Part shown: positions 27,121 through 35,345 of the stretch, piece by piece
Position numbering within the stretch: position 1 is the stretch's first letter
Layout: each line of letters starts with the position of its first letter
Source of the DNA: Thermogemmatispora sp042408735
GTDB taxonomy: Bacteria; Chloroflexota; Ktedonobacteria; Ktedonobacterales; Ktedonobacteraceae
Assembly: GCF_042408735.1 (NCBI RefSeq)
Contig: NZ_JBHOQV010000126.1
Span: forward strand, 145,616-209,615
Reading direction: 5' to 3'
Length of the DNA: 64,000 nt
Program-made: the position numbers and the translations under genes
Notes under the pieces: generated by a model
The model's database searches: none
Told to the model about the DNA's origin: nothing
The model's input: the letters and a program-made list of their open reading frames with translations, nothing else

Positions 27121-27396
27121 TTAGCTGAGGCCAAACTTCTGGGCCAGCTCGCGGTTGGATGGCTCGACGAGGACGGTGCCATCGGGAAAGACGATGGTGG
27201 GAACGCTGCGCATACCCCCATTGACCCGCATGACGTAGGCAGCCGCCTGCTCGTCTTTTTCTATATCGATGTAGTCATAGACGATGTGGTGTTCATCGAG
27301 CCAGCGCTTTGCTCTGCGACAATCACCACACCAGCTCGTTGCATATACCTTGATTTGCTGTTGGGTAATAGTCGAAGCGGTAGCGTGTCTTTCCAC
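27121..27396 (-). CDS. Glutaredoxin/mycoredoxin-like protein
   Basis: The 91-residue thioredoxin-fold protein has active site C23-G-D-C26 in YATSWCGDCRRAKRWL, the cis-proline block SVPTIVFPDG and a terminal helix. The TSWCxxC/RRxK context is like actinobacterial mycoredoxins, which reduce mixed disulfides. The GTG start at 27396 has AAGGAG 8 nt upstream; a much longer open frame to 27639 lacks similarity. It is divergent from the sigma/Ogt-Ada operon. Confidence 0.88.
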   Translation of the reverse strand: MERHATASTITQQQIKVYATSWCGDCRRAKRWLDEHHIVYDYIDIEKDEQAAAYVMRVNGGMRSVPTIVFPDGTVLVEPSNRELAQKFGLS

Positions 27397-27451
27397 TGGG
27401 ATAGCTCCTTGGGAATGCGATGATAGTGGAGGGCCGAACCCCGGGTTACAC

Positions 27452-27457
27452 TTTATA
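27452..27457 (-). promoter_or_regulatory. Possible -10 box for the glutaredoxin gene
   Basis: TATAAA on the minus strand would start transcription about 50 nt before the GTG. No convincing -35 is seen. On the plus strand of the same gap, TGTTATAAG (27609-27617) is an extended -10 candidate for the sigma-factor operon. Confidence 0.35.
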
Positions 27458-27810
27458 GAAACACGCCCGGCACGTTCATCTATTCCTGAGCCTCCGCTCT
27501 GGACCGATGTGCCCCATGCCAGTCCAGCGCCGGACCTGCTCTCGGCCACCGCTTTGGGGTCAGAGAGGCTGGCGGAGGGAGATGCTGCAACCTTTTTCGT
27601 CCTTTGGATGTTATAAGGATCAGGCGCGGGGAGGAACATCTCTTCTGCAAGCGAGATGATAAGCTAAGCGGGAGGCAGAAGGAAGAAAGGAGAGGAGGCC
27701 AACGCAAGCTGTGATGCCGGCATCCACAAAGACAACTACCAAGCGCAGCAGATCGTGCCTGTCGCGGCAAGATTCCGGGGTAGGTCAGGGTCTGGGGCAG
27801 GGCAGTGCCC

Positions 27811-28428
27811 ATGACCCACACTGACAGGCCCAACTCTGATCAGGAGCAGGCACTCCTTTCTGGCCTGCTCGCCGATCTCGATCACTGCTTTGAGCAGGTC
27901 GTTATGTATTATGAGCAGCGTCTCTTTGCTTTCGCCCTGCGCCTGAGCGGAAGCTACGAGGAGGCACAAGAGATTACCCAGGACGCCTTCGTGCGGGCCT
28001 ATCACGCCCTGGCCAGCTATCCCCGCGAGCAGTTGCGCGGCCTGGCCCTGCGCTCCTGGCTCTATCAGATCGTTCTCAACGTAACGCGCAACCACCTGCG
28101 CAAGAGCCGTCGTCTGCCCACCAGCATTTCGCTGGAGGAGGTCGGCATCGGTCATAGCGAGGAGCCGGAGAGCGCGCCCGCTGACAGTCCCGAGGCCTGC
28201 CTGGAGGCCCACGAGCGACAGCGTCTTCTGCAGCAAGCGCTGCAGACCTTGCCGCTCGCCTATCGCGAGGTGGTCGTCTTGCGACACCTCGAAGGTCTGA
28301 GCTACGTCGAAATGGCACGCCTGCTCAATCAGCCAGTGGGCACAGTCAAAGCGCGAGTACACCGTGGCCTGGCGCAGCTACGCCGGGTCCTGGTCGACTA
28401 TCATGCCCATGAGGTGCTCTATGACTGA
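27811..28428 (+). CDS. ECF-type RNA polymerase sigma factor
   Basis: The 205-residue protein has sigma region 2 (about 20-90: YYEQRLFAFALRLSGSYEEAQEITQDAFVRAYHAL...LRSWLYQIVLNVTRNHLRK) and region 4 (about 148-198: LPLAYREVVVLRHLEGLSYVEMARLLNQPVGTVKARVHRGLAQLRR), with no region 1 or 3. ECF factors redirect RNA polymerase to stress genes and are usually held by an anti-sigma encoded next to them. Here the next gene overlaps by 8 nt and encodes an Ogt-Ada alkyl-acceptor fusion instead. The ATG at 27811 is preferred over GTG 27805. Confidence 0.93.
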   Translation: MTHTDRPNSDQEQALLSGLLADLDHCFEQVVMYYEQRLFAFALRLSGSYEEAQEITQDAFVRAYHALASYPREQLRGLALRSWLYQIVLNVTRNHLRKSRRLPTSISLEEVGIGHSEEPESAPADSPEACLEAHERQRLLQQALQTLPLAYREVVVLRHLEGLSYVEMARLLNQPVGTVKARVHRGLAQLRRVLVDYHAHEVLYD

Positions 28429-29269
28429 GAAGCAATCCTGCAACAGCCTGGAGCCGGCACAGCAACTTGTTCGCGAGCTGCGTGCCCTCCAACGGGGGGT
28501 CCTCCCCCCACCCACCCTACGCTCTCGCGTCTTGATCCGGGTCGGACTGGCGGACGGTTATCTGTGTCTCCCTTCACCGCTCGGGCCGGTCTTCGTGGCG
28601 CTGAACTCCTACGGCATTTCAGCCGTGGACCATGCCGCAGATGCCACTCACTTCGAGGAGCGCTTTCGGGCCCAGTTTGGACGGACCATCTTTCCACTCG
28701 ATCGTGACGAGGCCCAGGCCTGGGCCTGGCGGATCGAGTCAGCCCTGCAGACGGGTCAGACGGCAACCCTGCCTTACGATCTACGCGGGCGCAGTCCTTT
28801 CGAACAGGCCGTACTCTGCAAGACCTTGCTGATCCCCTACGGCGAGGTACGCCCCTACGCCTGGGTAGCGCGCGAGATCGGGCAGCCACGGGCCGTACGG
28901 GCCGTGGGCAGCGCCCTGGCTCGCAATCCTATCCCGCTGCTGATCCCCTGTCACCGCGTGGTGCGCAGCGATTGCCAGATCGGCAACTACAGCCTGGGCG
29001 GCCCCGCCAATAAGCGAGCCTTGCTGCAAGCTGAAGGCGTCGATCTGGCTCTGATGGAGCAGCTCGCCGCCAGGGGGGTGCGCTACATCGGCAGCAAGAC
29101 GACGCACATCTACTGCTTCCCAACCTGCCAGTACGCCCGCCGTATCGCCCCGGAGCATCGCCAGTCCCTGCATTCACCGGAGGAGGCGGCCCGTCTCGGC
29201 TATCGGCCCTGCCAGCGATGTCGTCCCGCCCCTCCCACCGGTCTGCGCGCCAGTGGGGCCGGCAAGTAA
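28421..29269 (+). CDS. Ogt-Ada fusion: O6-alkylguanine transferase plus Ada-type zinc domain
   Basis: The 282-residue protein joins two alkyl acceptors. Residues about 45-210 form an Ogt domain with the active-site PCHRV (C177) and upstream IPYGEVRPYAWVAREIG. Residues about 218-270 form an Ada methylphosphotriester zinc domain with C232, C236, C264 and C267, spaced almost exactly as the four cysteines of E. coli Ada. Domain order is reversed relative to Ada and the AraC DNA-binding domain is absent. The first 45 residues are an extra helical segment. Its ATG lies 8 nt inside the sigma gene, so the two are translationally coupled. It probably repairs alkylated DNA; a role in controlling the sigma factor is inferred. 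Confidence 0.9.
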   Translation: MTEKQSCNSLEPAQQLVRELRALQRGVLPPPTLRSRVLIRVGLADGYLCLPSPLGPVFVALNSYGISAVDHAADATHFEERFRAQFGRTIFPLDRDEAQAWAWRIESALQTGQTATLPYDLRGRSPFEQAVLCKTLLIPYGEVRPYAWVAREIGQPRAVRAVGSALARNPIPLLIPCHRVVRSDCQIGNYSLGGPANKRALLQAEGVDLALMEQLAARGVRYIGSKTTHIYCFPTCQYARRIAPEHRQSLHSPEEAARLGYRPCQRCRPAPPTGLRASGAGK

Positions 29270-29302
29270 ACCGCCAGCGGGTGCCCGCCGGCCCCTGGCA
29301 CC

Positions 29303-30541
29303 TCAGCCGGCGCTAGCCCCCTGGCCCAGGCGCTCGAGCAATCGCTCCAGCAGCCGTCGGCCTCCGCTGGCAACCAGACGCGGGCTACGCGCCATGATCC
29401 CCATGAGCAGGCCCGCTGTGAACTCGCCGCGCATGGCCTGGGCCCACTGAGCGGGGGTCAGGCGTCGGAGCAGGATCAGGGCATCGTCCCACTGTTCATC
29501 GCGGTAGGCGGCGATGTGGCGATTGATCAGATAGGCCAGCTCCATCTCGCGCCCAAAGCGAGCGCGCCAGCGCCGGTCGAAACGCTCAAGGAAAGCAGCC
29601 GAGGTATTGCCCTCCCTGATGGCCTCCGCCGCAACCTCGCCGGCCAGGCGTCCGGCATAGATGGCAAAGCGAATGCCCTCGCCCACCAGCGTCGACCCGT
29701 GGCCGCCGGCATCCCCCGCCAGCAAGAGGCCCGCCGCGGAGAACCGTTCCGCCGGCCCCTCCGCCGGAAAGAGGCCCGTGTGATACTCCAGCGGACTGGC
29801 CCCCCGCAGCTTCTCGCGCAGGTGCGGCTCCTCACGAACAAGATACTCCAGATAGCGGCGCGCATCATCGTCGCTATCGGGATGAATGACCCCGACGCCG
29901 ACGCGCACCCGTCCCTGGCCGCGGGGAAAGACCCAGGCGTAGCCGCTGGGAGCCACCGCGCTCCCCATTAACAGGTACAGCTCTTCCTGGGGATAGTGCG
30001 GGGCATAGAGATCGTACTCCGCCCCGTAGCCATAGCGCCGGAAGGCGCCAGCCAGCCCCGCCCTCACGGCTATATGACGGGCCATGCCGCTGGCGTCGAT
30101 GGTCAGGGCGGCCCCGATAGTCAGGCGGCGCCCCCGCTCGTCGCGCACCGTGACCCCGCTCACGCGCCCATCCTCAAGCAGCACCTGGTCGACCGCATGG
30201 CGCAGGCGCAGCTCTGCACCGGCAGCGATGGCACGAGCAGCCAGATGCTGATAGAGAGCGCGCACATCGAGAACGCACGCCACCGGCGGATCATAGCGCA
30301 GCGCCACCTCCTGCCGCGGCGAGAGAAAAAAGACCTGCGGGATCGGATGGTAGAGCTGGGCTGGCACGCCCAGCTCCTGCATATCCTTGATCCAGCTTCC
30401 GCCGCTGGTATGGACCGGATAGCCGATCTCGCTCTGCCGTTCCAAGACCAGGACCCTGATCCCCTGGCGTGCCACCGCCTCAGCGGCGGCCAGTCCCGCC
30501 GGTCCCCCCCCCACAACGACAACATCCCTGGACTCCTGCAT
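29303..30541 (-). CDS. Geranylgeranyl reductase family FAD-dependent oxidoreductase
   Basis: The 412-residue flavoprotein has the FAD dinucleotide fold VVVVGGGPAGLAAAEAVARQG (about 6-26), HTSGGSW, and the second FAD motif LLLAGDAGGHGSTLVGEGIRFAIYAGRLAG. This matches the geranylgeranyl reductase/ChlP-like family, which saturates isoprenoid chains of lipids or quinones. The start ATG 30541 has GAGG upstream. It is convergent with the Ogt-Ada gene and downstream of a LmbE-type gene on the same strand (120-bp gap). Substrate unknown. Confidence 0.87.
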   Translation of the reverse strand: MQESRDVVVVGGGPAGLAAAEAVARQGIRVLVLERQSEIGYPVHTSGGSWIKDMQELGVPAQLYHPIPQVFFLSPRQEVALRYDPPVACVLDVRALYQHLAARAIAAGAELRLRHAVDQVLLEDGRVSGVTVRDERGRRLTIGAALTIDASGMARHIAVRAGLAGAFRRYGYGAEYDLYAPHYPQEELYLLMGSAVAPSGYAWVFPRGQGRVRVGVGVIHPDSDDDARRYLEYLVREEPHLREKLRGASPLEYHTGLFPAEGPAERFSAAGLLLAGDAGGHGSTLVGEGIRFAIYAGRLAGEVAAEAIREGNTSAAFLERFDRRWRARFGREMELAYLINRHIAAYRDEQWDDALILLRRLTPAQWAQAMRGEFTAGLLMGIMARSPRLVASGGRRLLERLLERLGQGASAG

Positions 30542-30661
30542 AGGCACTGTCCTCTTCCTTTCTGCTCTGCTTCGTTTCTCCCTGGTTTCTGGCCTGGACC
30601 CCCGCCGGGTCAAACTGCCCGAGCGCTCCGCAGGCCCGCCTCGCCCAGGCAGCAGCCGCGG

Positions 30662-31423
30662 CTAGCGCCCGTTTTCCGTGCGATGAAACTCCTCGGCATA
30701 GGCGAGCTGATGGCGGGCGCCGCACTCCTGAGCTCCACGCCGCACGCGCTCCACCACCTGCTCAAAATGGTCCCCAACCTGGCTGGCATGGGCCTGCAGT
30801 GCCTGCAGCTTCAGCTCGATAGTTTCAGAAATGTCTTCGGCATGGTTGGGCACGGGCGCCCCCATAATGTAGATCTCGCGCACCCGATGGGGCCGCAGCC
30901 CCTCGGTCAACAGCTCCGGGAAGTCCCAGGCGTTCTGGGAAGCGGGGTAGATCGCCTCCAGGGCCATACGCCCCGCTGTCAGATGGTCAGGATGATAGCG
31001 GCCCAGCATGAGGACAGGCGTCCACGAGCGCTCGGGCGACTGGCAGACCACGCGTGTGGGACGATAGAGGCGCAGCAGCCGCACCAGCTCACGCTTCAGC
31101 TCGCGCGTTGGCTGGAGCTGCCCATCGGGGTAATCCAGGAAAATCACCTCTTTCACACCCAGCACCTGACAGGCCGCCCGCTGCTCAGCCTTGCGCGTCT
31201 CAATGGTGCGCTGCCGTGCCTCCACGCTGACATCCAGGGCCTCATCCGGTCCTCCCCCTCCTCCATCGGTGCAGATGACATAGTAGACCTCCCATCCCTC
31301 ACGCACCCAACGCGCCACGCTGCCGGCACAGCCGAACTCCGCATCATCGGGATGGGCCACAATCACCATTGCACGCCTGGCTTGCTCTCTCGCTGTCACA
31401 ACCGTTGCTTCTTGTCCCTGCAT
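30662..31423 (-). CDS. PIG-L/LmbE family deacetylase
   Basis: The 253-residue protein has the family zinc motif AHPDD (23-27) and the distal HPDH (GRYHPDHLTAG) that completes the site. LmbE-like enzymes remove acetyl groups from N-acetylglucosaminyl conjugates such as mycothiol or bacillithiol precursors. Given a mycoredoxin-like protein 3.3 kb away, a thiol-cofactor role is possible but unproven. The ATG at 31423 is preferred over the TTG one codon before. An extended -10 lies about 55 bp upstream. Confidence 0.88.
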   Translation of the reverse strand: MQGQEATVVTAREQARRAMVIVAHPDDAEFGCAGSVARWVREGWEVYYVICTDGGGGGPDEALDVSVEARQRTIETRKAEQRAACQVLGVKEVIFLDYPDGQLQPTRELKRELVRLLRLYRPTRVVCQSPERSWTPVLMLGRYHPDHLTAGRMALEAIYPASQNAWDFPELLTEGLRPHRVREIYIMGAPVPNHAEDISETIELKLQALQAHASQVGDHFEQVVERVRRGAQECGARHQLAYAEEFHRTENGR

Positions 31424-31479
31424 CAAAAGACACGCTCCTCTAGGACCTCATAAGGGGATTGATTGGGGAAGTCGGCCCT

Positions 31480-31488
31480 ATTGTATCA
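31480..31488 (-). promoter_or_regulatory. Extended -10 promoter element for the LmbE gene
   Basis: The minus strand reads GTGATACAATAG, the same 12-mer as at the HtrA-like gene (10414-10422 region). TACAAT is preceded by TGA. The leader would be about 50 nt. Confidence 0.55.
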
Positions 31489-31767
31489 CGCCTGCCCCCT
31501 TCTGCCTATCGCTGAGCTAGCTCGCCGCAGCCCTTCTGGCCGGCAACGAGCCTTCCTTCACCGCCAGCCGTCATTCAAGGAGCAAGGCCCGCCAAAAAAG
31601 CGCTCTCCCTATCCCCCAAGAGGGCAGCAGCGCCAGAGGCCAGGTGGTACTTTCATGCTAGAGAGGGCCGGGGGCCACAAAAATCTATTAACATGAAAGC
31701 ATCCTATTTCAATGCTATCTCGCCTTAACGGTCAAAATCTGTGGAAGGGAAGTACACAAAAAGACGT

Positions 31768-34605
31768 ATGCAGTTTACTAGACAGGCTCAACAGCAACCG
31801 CAACAATTAATGACCTGTCCCCAGTGCGATAACGTCGTGCCCGTTGGCGCACCCTTCTGCAACATCTGCGGGACACGTCTCTATCCGCCGCCTACGACCG
31901 CGCAGAACACGCTGCCCACGGCTGGCGCCGGTGCCCCAGTTGCCACCAATGCGGCCCCTGCCCAGGCTGGCGCGGCTCCCACTGCCCCACCATCTCCCAC
32001 TACTTACAATGAGGAGGAAGACGAAGAGGAAGAAGAATACGATTATGAGGAGGAAGGGGAAGAGGGGGAGGAGGAAGAGGAAGGCGAGAGTGGAAAGGCC
32101 ACCCCCACCGCGGCCCCCCCTCCGGCCCCGGGTGAGATCCACAGCCTGCTCCAGCGTCTGGAGGAGCAGGTCGGTCAGATCGATATTTATTTCCCGGCCA
32201 ACCTGCCCGACAAGGTCCAGAAGATCAACGCCTGGAAAAAGCAGCTTCAACGCGCCTCGGCCTGCGCCCGCCTGCTGGAGCGCCCCCAGATCCAGCAGAT
32301 CGAGTCGCAGCAGGCTCTGCGCCTGCGCCACCATATTGCCGAGGCAGCCCGAGCCCTGGACTACACGCGCGAATACACCGTCAAGCTGGTCGGTCACGCT
32401 GGCGCCGGCAAGAGCACCCTGCTGGCGGCCCTCATCGGTCAAGATATTTTCCCGCGCCTGGCCGGTGGAGCTGTCACCGGCGTCCGCACGCGCGTGCGCC
32501 TCTGCCGCGACGACGAGCCGGAGGAGATGCGCGTTCATTTCTTGACGCGAGCCGCCTTCGGCCATCTGCTCAGCCAGACCCAGCAGGCCATCAAGACGGC
32601 ACCAACCCAGAAAATGCGCGAAGCCCTGGCTGCCGAGTTAAATATTCTCCTCAAGGCCAGCGAGGCCTTCGGCGACACCTACCTGAAGGACGATCAGCCC
32701 TACGTGGAGGTGGTGCCTCGCGAGCGCTGGAAGAGCGAAAGCCGTCGCTACATCGAGGAGCCGGCCCGCGATAGCGAGGAGCCGCGCCTGACGCGCGTCA
32801 TCGACTTTGTAGAGTACCGCGTCCACGCCGGACCGCGCTCGGTCCTGCCACCCAACAGCGTGCTGGTAGATCTGCCCGGCGGGGCCGCCGGCCAGATTTA
32901 CCACGATCTGATGCTGCGCGAGGAGCTGAAGCAGGTCGATGCCCTGCTCCTGGTCATCGGCAACAACCGCTTCGGCGACGATGAGCGCATCCAGCGCATC
33001 TTTGAGGAGGTGCGCCAGGCGGTGCTACAGAACCGCGCCTTCGACGTGGCCAGCCGCATGCTCTTCCTGGTGGTGACCCACTGGGATGAGATCAATTCGC
33101 CGGCCAGCCAGGAGAAGGCGCTCGGCAGCCTGCGCCCCTTCCTGCGCGAGCTGCCCCCAGGCTACGCCAGCTACCACCGTCATGGGCCACGCCACACCTA
33201 TTTCTTCTATCCCCTCCGCGCCCTCGACGCCCTGCTGGCTACGCTGGGCCTGACTGGTACCTCCCTGGATGAGGAGCGCCAGCAGGAGGGCCGCGAGTAC
33301 GCCGGTCGCGTCCTGGGTGTCTACCCCGAGCTGCTCAAGCTGGCTCCCTCGCTGCCCCCAACCACCAGCGCCCAGGAGTTCGAGCAGGTCACGCGCGAGC
33401 AGCATGAAGCTATGCTGCAGTACAGCGGCCTGCCGGAGCTGACCCAGGATCTGCAGGTCTTCCTGACGGAGAACCGCTACGAGGTGCAGCTGCGCCACGC
33501 AGAGACTCAACTGGCGATGGCCCTGCAGTTGACCGAAGATCTGTGCTGGGAGCAAATGGGCCAGCTCGGCGTCGAAAGCCACGATCTGCAGGAGCTGCAA
33601 CAGGAAATGCGCTCGCGCCAAGCACGCCGCAGCGCCGCTCGCTTCGAGCACCTGCAGCGCCGCACGAACGCCATGCTGGATGCCTGGAACGATGCTCTGC
33701 GCCAGTTCGACGCCGCTATCAGCAGCGAGAAGAGCGTCTTCCAGCGCGTGCTGCAGACGGCCCACGAGCGCGCCGCCCAGCGCGTCAAGATCCGCATCAC
33801 TCAGGGCTACTTCGACCACTATATCAAGGTCGGCAACCGCCGCCCAGAGGATTCGCCAGCGATGGAGATCGGCAATCGCTGGACGGATATCGATGGCTGG
33901 GGCCTGATTAAGGCCCTGCGCCAGAGCCTGTGCATGGCCCTGGAGCGCGAGCTGAACGATCCAGCCCGCACGCTGGCCGAAGCTTTCCTGATGCCCATTG
34001 CTTATAAGGAGGAGGTCGACGGCTCACTCGATATCAATCGGGTGGCCCTCGGCGAGTTCGGCGGCGAGCTGGACGAGATTCAGAAGGCGTACAACAAGCT
34101 GAAGCGCAGCATCCGCGAGAAGGCCCGCGACATCTGTCTCTATGTGACCCTGGGCGAGCTTCTCAACGAGGAGAAGTACGCTCCAACCCGCGAGAATCCA
34201 GCCGTGGGAGCCCTCTATCGCCTGACAAGCACTCAGGGGAAGGCCGAGGAGATCATCCAGCAGGCCCGCCGCCTGATGGTGCCAATCCTCGATACGATCT
34301 GCAATGGCCTGGCCCGCAGCACGGAGCAGCGCATCGCCCGCCTCTTCCGCTACGAGCTGGATAAGCTCCAGGAGCGCCAGGTCTACGATAGCGATCGCTT
34401 GGAGGCTCAGCCCGTGTCACAAAATGGTACCTTCTCCGATATCGTGACGCGCCTCTACAGCCACCTGACCGAGCGCGTGCATACGTCGGAAGCCCTGCGC
34501 CAGCAGCTCGATAATCTGCAAGCGCAACGTGAGGCGGCTCTGGATCAGTGGGTCGACCTGATCCAGGAGGTGGAGGCTCTCAAGACGATCCATCGCCAGG
34601 AGTAG
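31768..34605 (+). CDS. Dynamin-like GTPase with N-terminal zinc ribbon and acidic linker
   Basis: The 945-residue protein begins with a zinc ribbon (C17, C20, C31, C34), then a Pro/Ala linker and a run of almost pure Glu/Asp (about 82-109). A GTPase domain follows: P-loop GHAGAGKST (209-217), G3-like LVDLPGG (about 366-372) and a THWD segment near 436 that may be G4. The C-terminal 450 residues are helical with coiled-coil character, ending in QLDNLQAQREAALDQWVDLIQEVEAL. The layout fits bacterial dynamin-like proteins, which remodel membranes, but no clear TM paddle is seen. The ATG at 31768 is chosen; a GTG at 31741 would add 9 residues. The gene is monocistronic and followed by a strong terminator. 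Confidence 0.8.
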   Translation: MQFTRQAQQQPQQLMTCPQCDNVVPVGAPFCNICGTRLYPPPTTAQNTLPTAGAGAPVATNAAPAQAGAAPTAPPSPTTYNEEEDEEEEEYDYEEEGEEGEEEEEGESGKATPTAAPPPAPGEIHSLLQRLEEQVGQIDIYFPANLPDKVQKINAWKKQLQRASACARLLERPQIQQIESQQALRLRHHIAEAARALDYTREYTVKLVGHAGAGKSTLLAALIGQDIFPRLAGGAVTGVRTRVRLCRDDEPEEMRVHFLTRAAFGHLLSQTQQAIKTAPTQKMREALAAELNILLKASEAFGDTYLKDDQPYVEVVPRERWKSESRRYIEEPARDSEEPRLTRVIDFVEYRVHAGPRSVLPPNSVLVDLPGGAAGQIYHDLMLREELKQVDALLLVIGNNRFGDDERIQRIFEEVRQAVLQNRAFDVASRMLFLVVTHWDEINSPASQEKALGSLRPFLRELPPGYASYHRHGPRHTYFFYPLRALDALLATLGLTGTSLDEERQQEGREYAGRVLGVYPELLKLAPSLPPTTSAQEFEQVTREQHEAMLQYSGLPELTQDLQVFLTENRYEVQLRHAETQLAMALQLTEDLCWEQMGQLGVESHDLQELQQEMRSRQARRSAARFEHLQRRTNAMLDAWNDALRQFDAAISSEKSVFQRVLQTAHERAAQRVKIRITQGYFDHYIKVGNRRPEDSPAMEIGNRWTDIDGWGLIKALRQSLCMALERELNDPARTLAEAFLMPIAYKEEVDGSLDINRVALGEFGGELDEIQKAYNKLKRSIREKARDICLYVTLGELLNEEKYAPTRENPAVGALYRLTSTQGKAEEIIQQARRLMVPILDTICNGLARSTEQRIARLFRYELDKLQERQVYDSDRLEAQPVSQNGTFSDIVTRLYSHLTERVHTSEALRQQLDNLQAQREAALDQWVDLIQEVEALKTIHRQE

Positions 34606-34610
34606 GGCAA

Positions 34611-34626
34611 GGCGCCGCGAGGCGCC
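34611..34626 (+). terminator. Small GC hairpin after the dynamin-like gene
   Basis: GGCGCC-GCGA-GGCGCC lies 6 bp after the stop codon. The loop is a stable GNRA tetraloop but no T-run follows; it may protect the mRNA end ahead of the stronger terminator at 34660. Confidence 0.45.
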
Positions 34627-34659
34627 CTTCGCTACCTGCCAGCCCAAGACAATAGACAG

Positions 34660-34718
34660 AGCGGGCAGCTTCGTCCCCAGCGTGTGCTGACCCGGGACGC
34701 GCTGCCCGCTTTTCTCTA
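34660..34718 (+). terminator. Rho-independent terminator
   Basis: AGCGGGCAGC (34660-34669) pairs with GCTGCCCGCT (34701-34710), with an inner GTCCC/GGGAC stem, followed by TTTTCTCT. It ends the dynamin-like transcript. Confidence 0.8.
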
Positions 34719-34784
34719 TCCTCCATCGGCCCAGCCTGCTCCTCCCTCCGACGACGACCAGCTCCTTTTCTCTTCTCACTGACT

Positions 34785-34835
34785 AAAAAAGGCGGGGAGG
34801 GAGGACGCTCAGGGCCACGCCTCTCCCTCCCCGCC
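34785..34835 (-). terminator. Strong leftward Rho-independent terminator without a known gene
   Basis: GGCGGGGAGGGAG (34791-34803) and CTCCCTCCCCGCC (34823-34835) form a perfect 13-bp stem. On the minus strand the stem is followed by TTTTTT (34790-34785). It would stop leftward transcription, but no minus-strand gene lies to its right before 36.2 kb. Confidence 0.7.
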
Positions 34836-35345
34836 CCCTCTTCCCCACAACAAACCCGCCTGCAAGATCACGCCGCATCTCAGCCCTCCAGGGGCCGCCT
34901 CCCATTGTCACCCCGAGCACTACGATAGAGGCCGCACGCTTCGATCCCGGTGAATATCGCGTTGAGATGCAATGAAGATCTAGAGAAAGTCGCTCCTGAC
35001 AGTTGAGAAATATTCATATGCCGCTCTCAGGCGCGACCAGACCTCTTTCCTGTCCTCCCGGTATCCCCCAAGCAGCTCGCTTGCTCCCTGGATGAGCCTC
35101 CATCAACAGTATAGCTTTAGCTGCGATAGAGCCTCTACTATCTATCAATCATTTATCACACAAAAAGTAATGGTACCTGTGGCCTATATATTCATCCAGG
35201 CAACAAGCATGCTGCGTACCAGGGATATGAGGCTCAGCCCCGTTCAGGCGCCCACGGCTCTGGGCCAGCGAGAGCAGACGCCGCCGCCGGTGCGGAGGGC
35301 CTTGGGGCTGGGCCAGGCAATGGAGATAGAAGGAGGCCAGAAACG
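34836..35345. other. Intergenic region, possible leftward small RNA and promoter region of the H-NOX gene
   Basis: The minus strand between about 35090 and 34836 may hold a transcript ending at the terminator above. The segment 35097-35200 is AT-rich and includes TATACT (minus strand) and TATATT (plus strand), but I cannot pair either with a -35. No open frame here is convincing. Confidence 0.4.

Noticed and set aside
34943..34975. GCTTCGATCC string resembling the CRISPR repeat core
   Set aside because: Only 10 bp match continuously and the flanks diverge, unlike the 35-bp copy at 56625 or the 31/37 relic at 60803.
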